Made by a program: the position numbers and the translations under genes. Below are positions 32,152 through 53,390 of a stretch of 64,000 bases of DNA, in pieces (the first letter of the stretch is position 1; the number at the start of each line of letters is the position of its first letter). Below the pieces are notes generated by a model. The model saw only the letters and a list, made by a program, of their open reading frames with translations. It had not been told where the DNA came from and ran no database searches. The stretch lies in NCBI GenBank assembly GCA_949358305.1, contig OX442318.1, positions 6,930,501-6,994,500 of the forward strand. Reading direction: 5' to 3'. The DNA comes from Strigamia acuminata. Its lineage: Eukaryota > Arthropoda > Chilopoda > Geophilomorpha > Linotaeniidae.

Positions 32152-32590
32152 TTAACCAAGACTAATTCTATTGCCGCAGCATTTGATACTTCTCGGGAAC
32201 CACAACGGACAACAGCTTTGACCTTCTTCGCAGTCGAGGTCGGTGTTGCAAATCGGACACGAGAGTGCGGGTCTTACGAACACGCCGAAACAACTTGCAG
32301 CTAAACAAATCCAAATTTTTAAACATTAAATTAAAAATCAATAATAATTATTTCAATATTTCAGACTTACGCGACGTTGTTGATGTCGTTGTCGTTGTCG
32401 ATGCCAAAACAACATCGTCTTTGGTGTTAATCTCTGAAGGCGAACGTAAATCTTCACCCATTCCTGAAGATTCTTCCTGGAACACGTCTTGTTGCTCCAA
32501 ATTCGAGTTCGACTCAATGTTTTGTGAGAAGATCAAAAGGCATTGCAGAAAGAAGCAAAAAAGCAGCAAATTCGTGTTATATTTGGCCAT
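32152..32590 (-). CDS. Secreted WAP-like cysteine-rich protein, two exons (122 aa)
   Basis: - strand exons: 32590-32371 (ATG in 'AAAATGGCC', donor GTAAGT) and 32300-32152 (acceptor TTTGTTTAG, stop TAA). The 70-bp intron is phase 1 and the frame closes to 123 codons. Exon 1 encodes a signal peptide ('NLLLFCFFLQCLLIF') and an acidic and Thr-rich linker. Exon 2 holds eight cysteines, with 'CNTDLDCEEGQSCC' fitting the WAP four-disulfide core signature C-x-x-[DN]-x2-C-x5-CC. Unlike a normal WAP domain it ends in a second CC pair instead of spaced cysteines. WAP proteins are mostly protease inhibitors or antimicrobial; that role is inferred. AATAAA-type signals lie downstream at about 32080-32103. 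Confidence 0.72.
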
Positions 32591-34105
32591 TTTGCACGTT
32601 TTTTTCAACGTGGTTTGTTCGTTGAGTCGACTGAAAAGTGTCTACACTGAGGGGGTCTTTCTGATTTGGGTCATTCTCCCCTTTCGGACAATTGTTGCCT
32701 TCTGATTGGTCACATTCTCCATACACACCTTGTTTTTAAACATGACTTTGCATTCCATAGTATAATAGAAGGGTTTTATTGCAAGTATATAGCATAATTA
32801 TAGCGATTTCCACTTTCCAGTTTACTTGTGGGCTGTAAGGATCAATTCACAACTGATCTAGAATAAAAAATTTTGATGAAATAAATTGATTTTGGAGAAA
32901 TAAAAAGGAGTTTAATGATCTAGAATATAAATATTTGATTTTTGCGAAGTAGAAAGGAGTTTAATGTTATTCCTTTTCAAAAATTTATAAAACAAGATTT
33001 CTTTTCTGTGTATGAAAAGATTTTTATTGCAAATAGCATAATTATAGCAGTTTTCACTTTCCAGTTCACTTGCGTGCAATAAATATCAATTCACAACTGA
33101 TCTAGAGTATAAATATTTGAAGAATTAAATTGTTTTTTTTTTTGCAAAATAAAAAGGAATTTAATGTTGTTCTGTCTTTTATTTTATTTTTGTTTTAAAC
33201 ATTTCTTTTCTGTTTATAACTGTAAAATGATTAGCCAATGCGGTGACAGTAATGGCGCCGTTCGTGTTTGGAACCAAAATGGCGAACCTTCCATGACCGT
33301 CTATATACCGGAAATGTCTGCTCGGTTAAGCCCGTCGCCCCTGTTTCATCGGAAAATGCGCGTATGATGAGCGCGATGGCTTTCTTTCCTCTCCGTTATA
33401 AGAGTTAACGCTTGTTGCAATGAATTTAAAGTAATTATGCTACTTAAGTGGATCCGATGGCCATGCTTCGATTGCGGAGTAAGTATTACAGTTGGAAACG
33501 AATGTTTTGAATCGCGGGCTTTGTTTTCACTTGCTCTACTATAATAAGTCGAGGCCTTTGTACGATGTAAATAGTAGGCTTAATTCTATTGCACGTCGTT
33601 TCGTAATGAACAAACACACAAATTTGCCGAAAATATATCGAAATGTAACGGGAAATTCCAAAAAAAAATATTTATATTTATAAATCTAGAATTTTTAGTA
33701 TTTTTAGAATTTTTTGAATTTATAAAAAAAAATTGTAAAAAAAAATTAATTTATTTGGAAATATTATCTGATTTATTTAAATACTGTTTTCTACTATTTA
33801 TTTATTCATTTTAAATTTATTTTGCTTATAAATCGAATTTTATACATCCAGTTTGTTTATAAATTTTGCCGTAAGTTGTCGCTTAAAACAAAAATGGCGC
33901 TCAGAAAAAAGTGCCCGTTAACCGCTACATCGGCACAAAAAAATGATACAAAACGGTAAATACCGAGCTCTAGAGTGAACTAAAACATAAAAATCGATCC
34001 CCAACGTGTTTTTTTCTAGTAAACATAAATTATATTACAATTCTCCTCCTTTTTCCAGGTTAATTCGTGGTTAAAATTGCGACCGCCACCAAAAAACTGA
34101 CTATA
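32591..34105. other. Intergenic and 5' leader of the BRPF gene
   Basis: Two diverged direct repeats of about 230 bp (around 32770-32960 and 33010-33150; shared 'TTCACAACTGATCTAGA' blocks). A 5' UTR acceptor TTTTTCCAG ends at 34058, just before the BRPF start, implying an upstream non-coding exon near 33900. No other gene is supported. Confidence 0.45.
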
Positions 34106-44578
<10,473 letters not shown>

Positions 44579-45014
44579 ACAAAGTGTACAGAAATTTAAG
44601 TGTAATTTAGACGTTTTTAATAATGCTATTTTTTAGAGGATTTGAAAAATTTACAATTTTTATTTTATTTTTATTTTTCCTTTTTACAAATTTCTAAATT
44701 CAATTCAATCGTGGATTTTTTTTTTTGTTAAATTTGGATTTTGTATTTTTTAAACGGTGTCAAGAATAGGGTAATTTTTATTTACTTATATACATATACA
44801 TAAAATATTCTATTATATATTTCTTTCCCAGTATATTTTTTAAGTATTTGCTCATGTGAATGTCTTAAAATTCACTTATTACGGTATTATTATTATTATT
44901 ATTGTTTATATAATTGTGAAAAGAGTTGTGATAAATTGCAATTAAAACGCACTGAAAACATGAGGAGTTTACATTGATTTTTTTATTTCCAGAAATACAC
45001 GAGTTATTTAATGA
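44579..45014. other. BRPF 3' UTR and convergent 3' ends
   Basis: AT-rich; ATTAAA at about 44941 may serve as the poly(A) signal. BRPF and the - strand BLOC1S3 converge here. No other feature is seen. Confidence 0.5.
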
Positions 45015-46043
45015 TCAGTCGATTTTTATGCGAATATTCGGTAACGCCGCAGTGTTATCTCGAAAAAAATCAACTTTGTCTTCCAAATAGAACAATTTGT
45101 TCGTCATCTGACGCAGTAATGGCGATAATTCCTATTAAATTATTAAAATTCAATAAGAAAAACGATTTTAAAACGATTTAAAACCAAAAACAAATTTCAC
45201 ACTTGAACTGCTATCTGTGTTTTTGTCAACTGCTGAGTCACATTCGATATCCCGTCGATTGCAGAATGGAAAGGTCGGTTGACTAAATATGACAAATTCC
45301 TATGCAGATTAATATTTTTCTCTCCTATTAAATCAAATAAAAAAATTATTCAAAACGTTTTTTATATTAATTAACATCATTACTTAATTTCTTGTGAAGT
45401 AATCTATAAAAATAATGAAAAATATTATGAAATTCGTTTTAAAAAATAAACAATCTTATACGTATTATATTTAATGGGTTCCCGTTTCTCTGGCACGTTG
45501 AAATCGACCGTTTCAGCCGATGCAAAATCTTTGATTAAAACACGTTTTAATCGTCTGGAATCGGTGTCAAACGACGGAACTGTTAAGAGTGCATAAACAA
45601 ATAATGTACACGATGTTTAGAATTGTGAGAGAAGGTTTAAAATATGGGTACAACGCAGATTTTCGCAATTTTCTTATGGATCTCGGTGTCATGTGTCCGG
45701 AAAAAACATAAAATTGATTGGGAAGCGAATATTTAGCGAAATATCTGCGATCAAACATTGCGAATTAACATTGGCGTGTCTTTTGCGAAAGTCTACATTG
45801 GACCCACATCTCGTAAACAAATTCCTAATGACTTTGATTTGTTGAATTGATTTCTTCTTCTTCCGATTCTGATGCTTCTCCAGTCACGACAATTCCCGAA
45901 TTTGTCTGTTTTGACTGAAAAACAACAAAACGTGAGTGAAATAAACAAAAATATTTTTTTTTTTAAAAAAATCAATTTACGTCAGAGTCATCTATGTCGA
46001 CCATGATCGCCGACACTTCTCGATCCGTACCATCCAGATCCAT
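45015..46043 (-). CDS. BLOC1S3: BLOC-1 subunit 3 (biogenesis of lysosome-related organelles), six exons, 173 aa
   Basis: - strand exons: 46043-45981, 45914-45833, 45579-45462, 45403-45384 (a 20-nt microexon), 45324-45203, 45131-45015; total 174 codons with all phases matching. Family anchors: 'VVTGEASESEEEE' (human has VVPGEATETDSE), 'KYNTLLHKKLREKN' spanning the microexon, and a C-terminal coiled-coil ending 'ALPNIRIKID' (compare LLPDIRG in human). BLOC-1 works in endosome to lysosome-related organelle traffic, such as pigment granules. The exon 2 donor (GTCATT) is weak; its phase fits but another site is possible. The 63-codon ORF at 45567-45758 on the same strand lies in an intron and is ignored. 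Confidence 0.85.
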
Positions 46044-46250
46044 TGTCCTTGTCACTCCTGCGACCTTATTTAGCAAAATACAGTTATAAAACTATTTATT
46101 CCACCTCCTCCTACGACGTTTCAGTCGTTGACCCAAACCAGGTTTTCCCTCTACCACAATTTCCGCTATTCTCAAACGTATCACATTTTCATCCAACTCG
46201 TAGCCATTTCCGGATCAACCGAACTTTGTTTTGTTTCCACATTTGAAAAG
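46044..46250. promoter_or_regulatory. Head-to-head promoter of BLOC1S3 and SNIP1
   Basis: 207 bp separate the two start codons on opposite strands, so both 5' UTRs and promoters must share this stretch. No canonical TATA at a fixed distance is obvious. Confidence 0.6.
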
Positions 46251-47806
46251 ATGAGTAAACATCGCGAAAGACCCCCGAGTAGAAGCAGGTAATAGAAAAG
46301 AAAATAAGTGAAAAACACACTAAACGACGACCAAACATGGTAAACCTAAATTTATTCCGCTTTGTCACAGGTCCAGAGTTCGGTTCGAAAAACCGCGACA
46401 CGAAACGAGAGAAAACCCGCGACGACGCTCCAGATCCGACGACAGAAAGGACGACAGAAATTTCGACAGACCCAAACCAAAATACGGCAGAAATCGCGAC
46501 TCGGATCGCCACCATTCACGCACCGAAAATCCCCGCAGTCAAAATCAACGCACCAACTACTCCAAAAACAGGTTGAAACCCAAATAAATAACAAGAAAAC
46601 GTCTATCTTTTACGTATTTACGTCAAATGTTCACGTATTTACATCAATTTTTACGTATTTACGTTAATTTTTTATGAATTTACGTCTATGTTTACATTTT
46701 AATGTCCCATTTTCACGTTTTATGTCCATTTTCATTTTAATGTCAATTTTTCAAGTATTTACGTCAATTATTCACGTATTTACATCAATTTTTACGTAAT
46801 TACGTTAATTTTTCATGAATTTATGTCTATTATTACATTTTAATGTCCCATTTTCACGTTTTTATGTCCATTTTCATTTTTATGTCAATTTTTCAAGTAT
46901 TTACGTCAATTATTCACGTATTTACATCAATTTTTACGTATTTACATCAATTTTTACGTATTTACGTCAATTTTTACGTATTTACGTCAATTTTTACGTA
47001 TTTACATTAATTTTTCATGAATTTACGTCTATTTTTACATTTTAATGTCCCATTTTCACGTTTTATGTCAATTTTTCAAGTATTTACGTCAATTTTTCAC
47101 GTATTTACATTAATTTTTCACGTATTTACGTCAATTTCCACGTGTTAATGTCATTTTTTCACTTAGAAATCGCACGGACAACCAGCGCCACGAATGGGGC
47201 CGTCCACAAGTGAAGGCGGAACCCCAGAGCCCCAAAGAGGAAGTGAAAAAAGAAGGTCCCAACTTCAAACTATCCGGCAAACTCGCGGAAGACACGAACA
47301 TCTACAACGGCGTCGTAGTAAAATACAACGAGCCAGCCGAGGCGCGCAAACCGAAGCGTCGTTGGCGCTTGTACGCGTTCAAAGGCGACACGGAGCTGCC
47401 CATGCTCCCCATCCACCGCCAAAGCGCCTATTTGTTCGGCAGAGAGCGCAAAGTGGCCGACATTCCCATAGATCACCCGTCGTGTTCGAAACAGCACGCG
47501 GTGCTGCAGTATCGGGTCGTGAAGTACAAACGCGACGACGAAACCTTCGGCAAGAGAGTTCGGCCGTACATAATCGACTTGGAGTCGTCGAACGGGACGT
47601 TCGTCAACAACCAGAAGATCGAGTCGCGGCGTTACGTGGAACTGATGGAGAAAGACATGATCAAGTTCGGGTTCAGCACCAGGGAGTACGTGGTGCTGCA
47701 CGAGGAGTCGAAAGATGACGATTTGGAGGACGACGAAGTGCCCGAAGAAGAGAATCCACAGGAAACTGAAGAAACCGAAGAAACGGCGCCGGAAAACCCG
47801 CAATGA
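46251..47806 (+). CDS. SNIP1: Smad nuclear-interacting protein 1 (FHA-domain splicing factor), three exons, 292 aa
   Basis: Exons 46251-46288, 46371-46571, 47167-47806; donors GTAATA and GTTGAA, acceptors TCACAG and ACTTAG; 293 codons in frame. Residues 1-80 are Arg/Asp/Ser-rich, as in spliceosome-associated proteins. The FHA domain spans about 165-240, with 'YLFGRERKVADIPIDHPSCS' and the conserved 'SSNGTF' turn (Asn222, Gly223). The block just before it, 'KRRWRLYAFKGD', is typical of SNIP1. The tail is acidic. By family knowledge it is a nuclear phosphothreonine-binding protein of the activated spliceosome and of microRNA biogenesis. It is shorter than human SNIP1 (396 aa), mainly in the N-terminus. 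AATAAA is at 48028-48033. Confidence 0.92.
46600..47160. repeat. 20-bp ACGTATTTACGTCAATTTTT repeat in SNIP1 intron 2
   Basis: Over 20 imperfect copies, with variants TTTTATGTCCATTTTCA and TTTACATCAATTTTT. The intron is 595 bp. Confidence 0.85.
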
Positions 47807-48027
47807 TTTTGAATGATCGAGTAAAAGGAAATTGGTTTTGTTTTTTTGGAATTTGAGGCAAAAGACTCGTTGGTTTTCGTTATTATTATGGTAGTCAACT
47901 ACGATGGTGTAATTTTAATACGATAATTATAATTATAATTTTAGGGAAATGATTTGTTTATTAAAGCGACATTTCGTTGCTATTTGTCAACGTTTTTGAT
48001 GAAAGATTGTGGGAAATTGAAAAGTTG

Positions 48028-48033
48028 AATAAA
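48028..48033 (+). terminator. Poly(A) signal of SNIP1
   Basis: AATAAA about 220 bp after the SNIP1 stop codon and before a T-rich run. Confidence 0.65.
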
Positions 48034-48340
48034 GTTTGTGTTATTATTATTTTTTATTTATAAATTCACTTTATTAGTGTTTTAAGGATATGTTTTCGAA
48101 AATTTTGAAAATTAAAATTAAAATATAATCATCGGACAATAAATTAATATTTCAAAGTCAATCATCACATTTGGAGTTGAATTGTATGCACATAGTTAAT
48201 GAATTAATTAGGAGTTCAATTACAAAAAATCATTTTCTTGATAGACAAAAAAATTTTAATGAATCATTTCACTTCAGCTAAGTTGGGTTCAACACTTTAT
48301 ACGTTGCAGAGAATTTAAATTGACATAATGTCCTTTCCAA

Positions 48341-49374
48341 ATGTTGGTGTTTTCGTCTTTTTTTTACTTTTGCATGTCTTCTGCAATTGGACGAGAAGAG
48401 GACACTCCAAACACAACTTTTTATCGACGATTTAACGAATTTGGAGGCATATGTCCCGCACTCCCAGATGCTGTCATGCCACGTACACAAAAATTGGTAA
48501 ATTTAAACTTAAAGTATTGCTCCTTATGGTGCGTTGATTTAAATAAATAAATAAATAAATAAATAATACGCTACCACTTTAGTAATATTTCGGTTTCAAT
48601 ATTTATTATAGACAGGAGGGAGGTGGTACGCCATTCTAACCGGCCTTCAACCATCACAAACACTAACTAGGACCTGTGATGTTTGGGATATGTTTCTTGA
48701 CAAGCAAGGAATTCTTCGCGTCTTTAGATCACTTTATGAAAATGGGTATGAAAAAAAATGCTTACGTTGATCCAAACATTGACGCTTTTGATTTAAACAT
48801 TTAAACATTTTTTAGTCAATTTAAAGCAGAAATAAAAACACTAACTCCTATAACAGGGCGTAATCATGTTTACACAGTTGATATTGGTCCTGTGGATGCA
48901 AAGTGTGAGAAAATTATTTTCTCAGTAGTCGATAATTTCAAATTAAAAGAAGTTTTACTTTTCAGTTCGAGCAACATTTTACTACATGAATGACGAGTTC
49001 TTTGTGGCCGCTTTTATTGGTTGTAAAGAAAATGGGAATCATTACCGTAAGTTCAAAAAACTACTTTCCTTGGCTGATGTTTAGAAAATTCCAATTTATT
49101 ATGAAATTAATAATCTCTGGGTAACATTTGGTGGGGAAAGGACTATTTTAAATTGAAAATAATGCATAAATCTAATTTTTAAAACTTGCTTTTATTTCTA
49201 GAAGCTATTGCAGTTGGCGTTCGTGATTTAAATATTGCTACCTCAAGATCTACCAAGATTAATGACACCGTTGATGATCTGCAAAGAGTAGCAAGAATTA
49301 ATCCTGATAAAACTAAAATAAATCACGTGGGTTGTCATTATCCACCCCTACACTCAAATCCAACCAATGAATAA
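48341..49374 (+). CDS. Lipocalin-like secreted protein, unit 1 (210 aa)
   Basis: Exons 48341-48496, 48612-48745, 48816-48904, 48966-49046, 49202-49374; phases fit, 211 codons. The signal peptide is followed by 'CPALPDAV', the lipocalin-type GRWYAI motif, and cysteines in 'TCDVW', 'GCKENG' and 'VGCHYPP'. Compared with units 3 and 4, the T-run after the ancestral ATG (48328) has one extra T, which breaks that frame. The next ATG at 48341 is in the correct frame and still gives a hydrophobic leader (MLVFSSFFYFCMSSA). Lipocalins bind small hydrophobic ligands in a beta-barrel; the ligand is unknown. AATAAA at 49384-49389. Confidence 0.72.
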
Positions 49375-49651
49375 CCAAAACGTAATAAATACACGATTTT
49401 TAGATTTTTAGATTTTTAGGTGGAGGAACAATTCACAATTTTAGACTTTTATGTTTTCGTGTGCAAAAAATGTATGAAATACAAATGGCCCTCGTGGCCT
49501 TTCAAATACCACATGTTAATATCAAAAAAATATCATGATAATATCACTGCAATGTTAATACCACAAGAATACAAGGACAATCCAACTTGGTATAAAAATT
49601 CAATGTCTTAAAATTCAATCAAAATCTTCCGAATACAAAAGAAAAAAGAAA
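49375..49651. other. Shared lipocalin 3' flank / HSL promoter-type sequence, unit 1
   Basis: Homologous to the 57907-58174 region that precedes the intact HSL gene, so it contains a duplicated HSL promoter or 5' UTR. No ORF is credited. Confidence 0.55.
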
Positions 49652-50655
49652 ATGGACACGGACACGGACGAAAACACAAGTCTAAGCCCGCTGTCGGCCG
49701 AGGAAGGAATTTCGTCTTCCGGCGCATCAATTTGCATTGTCCATCGTTCTCTTGTAAGAAACATGTCGCGTCCTACCTGGTGATAGGTTTAATGAGCTAA
49801 CGTGTATTACTTTACCTGTGATCTTACTAAATATGTAAATTACCCAAATGAATACTAAGTATATGTAAATGAACAAATAGGTTTATTCAATAGGCGTAAG
49901 CCTTAAAATACACTCAGTATAAAACTAGAGTCGACTTGGTCAGAGTCGAACAAAGGATTTCTCAAGATGGCGTCGTCGGTTCCGCGTGGTTGGCGGAACA
50001 AAGGCGGCGTCTCGAGTTGTCGTAAATTCGTCACGGATTCGTCGTTCACGGACGCGGTGGAATGCTCTTTCGAGTCTTCTATCCGTGCCTGTTGTCTAGG
50101 GGTTGGTTTTAGCGTCGCAAGGCTCCGTCCAGAAACGTGGAGTTTCTTACAGGGCACTCGGACACTTCGCAATGGAAATAATCGCGGGTCGATTATTCGG
50201 TGTGAATCCACAAGGGTTATTTTCCTGCTTTCGCGGGGAAATAACACACAATGTAAATTCGTGAGAGTTACAGTTGCACTGGAATCAGCGGTCCTCGATC
50301 AATCCTAACTTTTGGTGGAGTTGGCCTGACGGTGAGGTAGTTGCTGTGTTCTTGGTGTCGTTTGTGTAAGTTCTGCTTGTAGGGCGCGAAACTCTACCTG
50401 ATATAGGCCACGGTGAGGGGCCTGGTTCGGCCAATGGGGGCCGGCCACGCGTCACCTCACCCCCTCGGGGCACGCGCTTCCCAGGGGGGGAAGGCGGAGC
50501 CAACGCGAGGGAACTGACCTTTCTTAGTGACTCATGCGGATGGCACCCACTGGAGGGGCGACCACCCGCAGGGTCACCACAAACAACATCGAGCATTTCA
50601 AATCGGACACAGGCAGTTGTAGCCGCAGATTCCACGAAGCTTTCGTCAAACAATT
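49652..50655 (+). pseudogene. Truncated HSL exon 1, unit 1, split by a solo LTR
   Basis: ATG 49652 and about 37 codons match the HSL N-terminus, then the solo LTR interrupts (49764-50581). Homology resumes at 50582 and ends at 'TTCGTCAAAC' near 50652, where sequence unrelated to HSL begins. Not functional. Confidence 0.8.
49764..50581. mobile_element. Solo LTR, 818 bp
   Basis: Starts TGTCGCGTCC, ends GTCACCACA, and is flanked by the 4-bp duplication AACA (49760-49763 and 50582-50585). Units 3 and 4 have the uninterrupted sequence, confirming both ends. It is unrelated by eye to the 959-bp LTR of the large element. ORFs inside it on both strands are not genes. Confidence 0.85.
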
Positions 50656-50984
50656 TTTAAATTTTAATTTGTTTGTTTGATAGATGCGGCGTGAAAAATG
50701 GTTAGGGACAGAGGTCTAATTACATAGTAACGTTTACAGTTCGTCTGTTGGTTAAGTACCAAATTCGTTTGACAGTCGTAACATAACACGCCATATATAA
50801 AGAATCTCCGAATATTCACTATTACTAAATTGCGAATTGAAATGGATCCATCCTAAAGGGTTCCAGACCAAGTTTTTAAAACTTCTCCGACACATTTCAA
50901 ATTCTCATCGGTCGGTAAACCGCGTATTTATCTCAGTAAATGACGCATGCAATGTCATTTCACTGTTCTCGGTGTCTTTTCGAC

Positions 50985-51210
50985 ATTTGGTCAGCAAAAG
51001 TTGTTCGAAGTTCGCATTATAATTTTCGGTAATCTCCGACGATTTAGGTGCAATTTTCGAGCAACTTCTGTTGACAAAATATCGAGAAGAATCCGAGAAA
51101 AGCGATGCGACTTTGTCGTGCGTTTTATGAGTTTCTAACACTATTTACTGTCCGAGGAAAATCTGAAATGTGTCGGAGAAGTTTTGGAGCCGTTAAAAGA
51201 CAAGTGGTAA
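50985..51210 (+). pseudogene. Decayed MIF4G fragment, unit 1
   Basis: Translated pieces 'FEQLLLTKYREESEKSDATL' and, further on, 'SEENLKCVGEVLE' are recognisable MIF4G paralogue blocks (compare copy 3). The frame changes and stops intervene. 50656-50984 and 51211-51607 around it hold no other gene; a piece of unknown sequence at about 51460-51530 is unique to this unit. Confidence 0.65.
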
Positions 51211-51607
51211 TCAATTATCCGTTTGTGTATTTGGTTCATATGTTACCGAATATCGATGAACTTCCATCTGAAATAAATGCGGATGGGATCAGTATCAAAA
51301 GATTTGTGTACATTAAATTTGTCTTACGTGTCGTCACATCGTCATAAATGAAAGCTCCGCACGGTTGCTTCACTGCAATGCATTCGATGTCTTTTTTTTT
51401 TTTTTTAATCTAAAATAAATTTAATTATAATCAAATATCTAAAAAATACTTTAAATTAATCTTATTTATGCAAAAAAATCCAGCGAAATGTAGTAAAACT
51501 CATCGTCCAAACGCCATTTAGTCCTAAATTTTTATACTGAAGAAAAAATAAATAAAATATAAAATATTTTCCTTTGTAATTAAAATAAAATCGTACAGTT
51601 AACCTAG

Positions 51608-52312
51608 AAAGAAGGCAGGTGGTACGTCATTCTAATCGGCCTTCTACCATCTCAAGCACAAACTATGACCTGTCTTGTTTGGGATATATTTTTTGACCAG
51701 GAAGGAATTCTTCGCATCTTTACATCACTTTATGAAAATGGGTATGAAAAAAAATGCTTATTCCTGGTGATCCAAACATTGACGCTTTTAATTTAAAAAA
51801 AAAATTATTAGTCAATTTAAAACAGAAATAAAAAAACTGACTCCTGTAAAAGAGCTTAATCATGTTTACTCAGTTGATATTGGTCCTGTAGATGCAAAAT
51901 GTGAGAAAATTATTTTCCCAGTGTACGGTAATTTCATATTAAAAGAATTATTACTTTTCAGTTCGAGCAACATTTTACTACCTGGATGACGAGTTCTTTG
52001 TGACCGCCTTTGTGGGTTGTAAAGAAAATGGAAATCATTACCGTAAGTTCAAAAAACTACTTTCCTTGGCTAATGTTTAGAAAATTCCAATTCATTATTA
52101 ACTTAATAATCTCTGCGTAATATTTGCTTTTATTTCTAGAAGCTATTACAGTTGGTGTTCGTGATTTAAATATTGCTACCTCAAGATCTACCAAGATTAA
52201 TGACACCGTTAATGATCTGCAAAGAGTAGCAGGATTGAAACCCGTTGAAACTAAAATAAATCACGTGCGTTGTCATTATCCACCCCTACACTCAAATCCA
52301 ACCAATGAATAA
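51608..52312 (+). pseudogene. Lipocalin, unit 2: exons 2-5 intact, signal-peptide exon deleted
   Basis: Exons 51608-51741, 51812-51900, 51962-52042 and 52140-52312 are open with intact splice sites. The block that holds exon 1 in the other units is missing; sequence jumps from 'AAAATAAAATCGTACAGT' to just before exon 2. Without a start and signal peptide it cannot make the secreted form unless an upstream exon supplies one. Confidence 0.75.
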
Positions 52313-52589
52313 CCAAAACGTAATAAATACACGATTTTTAGATTTTTAGATTTTTAGGTGAAGGAACAATTCACAATTTTAGACTTTTATGTTTTCGTGT
52401 GCAAAAAATGTATGAAATACAAATGGCCCTCGTGGCCTTTCAGATACCACATGTTAATATCAATAAAATATCATGATAATATCACTGCAATGTTAATACC
52501 ACATGAATGCAAAGACAATCCAACTTGGTAAAAAAATTCAGTGTCTTAAAATTCAATCAAAATTTTCCGAATACAAAAAAAAAAACTGG

Positions 52590-52770
52590 ACACGGACACG
52601 GACGAACACACAAGTCCAAGCCCGCTGTCCGAGGAAGGAATTTCGTCTGTCCGCGCATTAATTTACAACGTCCGTCGTTCCCTCATCCAAAACAACATCG
52701 AGCATTTCAAATCGGACACGGGCAGTTGTAGCCGCAGATTACACAAAGCTTTCGTCAAACAATTCGTAAT
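52590..52770 (+). pseudogene. Truncated HSL exon 1, unit 2, start codon lost
   Basis: Homologous to the HSL N-terminus, but the ATG has become CTG at about 52586-52590 and there is a small in-line deletion. It ends at the same 'TTCGTCAAAC' breakpoint as units 1 and 3. 52313-52589 is the shared lipocalin 3' flank. Confidence 0.75.
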
Positions 52771-52984
52771 TTGTAATTTGTTTGTTCGTTGGATGTGGCG
52801 TGAAAAATGGTTAGGGACATAGGTCTAATTACATAGTGACGTTTACAGTTCGTTCGTTGGTTAAGTACCAAATTCGTTTGACAGTCGTGACATAACACGC
52901 CATATATAAAGAATCTGCGAACCTAAAGGGTTCCAGACCAAGTTTTTAAAACTTCTCCGACACATTTCAAATTCTCATCGGTCG

Positions 52985-53390
52985 GTAAACCGCGTATTTA
53001 TCTCAGTAAATGACGCATGCAATTTCATTTCACTTTTCTCGGGGTTCTTTTGACTTTTGTCAGCAAAAGTTGTTCGAAGTTCGCATTTAAATTGTCGGTA
53101 ATCTAAAAACTTAAACGTGCACTGTGATATCTAAAGACTGTTCGTTTTTCGAAGATGCATTTTCTCATTAACCGAACTTTAGGTAGCCTACAACGCACGT
53201 TTATGTTTTTAAATCTCCGACGATTTAGGTGCAATTTTCGTGCAACTTCTGTTGACAAAATGTCGAGAAGAATCCGAGAAAAGCGATGCGACTTTGTCGT
53301 GCGTTTTGTGAGTTTCTAACACTATTTGCTGTCCGAGGAGAATCTGGAATATGTCGGAAAAGTTTTGGAGACATTTCAAGTGGTAATCAT
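52985..53390 (+). pseudogene. Decayed MIF4G fragment, unit 2
   Basis: Same fragment as in units 1 and 3, interrupted by the MITE. The 'QLLLTKCREESEKSDATL' block is readable but stops and frameshifts follow. 53391-54166 contains the AT-rich upstream region of the next lipocalin, with a TATATAAGG motif near 53656; no gene. Confidence 0.65.
53104..53211. mobile_element. 108-bp MITE inside the unit 2 MIF4G fragment
   Basis: 17-bp terminal inverted repeats (TAAAAACTTAAACGTGC; 16 of 17 match) and a 4-bp target duplication AATC (53100-53103, 53212-53215). Units 1 and 3 show the empty site GTAATCTCCGACG. Confidence 0.85.

Noticed and set aside
33164-33367. WD40-like phrase 'CGDSNGAVRVW' on the + strand
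   Set aside because: Only one short motif, no convincing neighbours or splice sites, and equally open in other frames.
45567-45758. 63-codon - strand ORF inside the BLOC1S3 locus
   Set aside because: It overlaps the intron 2 acceptor region; the six-exon model explains the locus without it.
49903-50653. Three overlapping ORFs of 113-122 codons
   Set aside because: They lie inside or across the solo LTR and span its boundaries.
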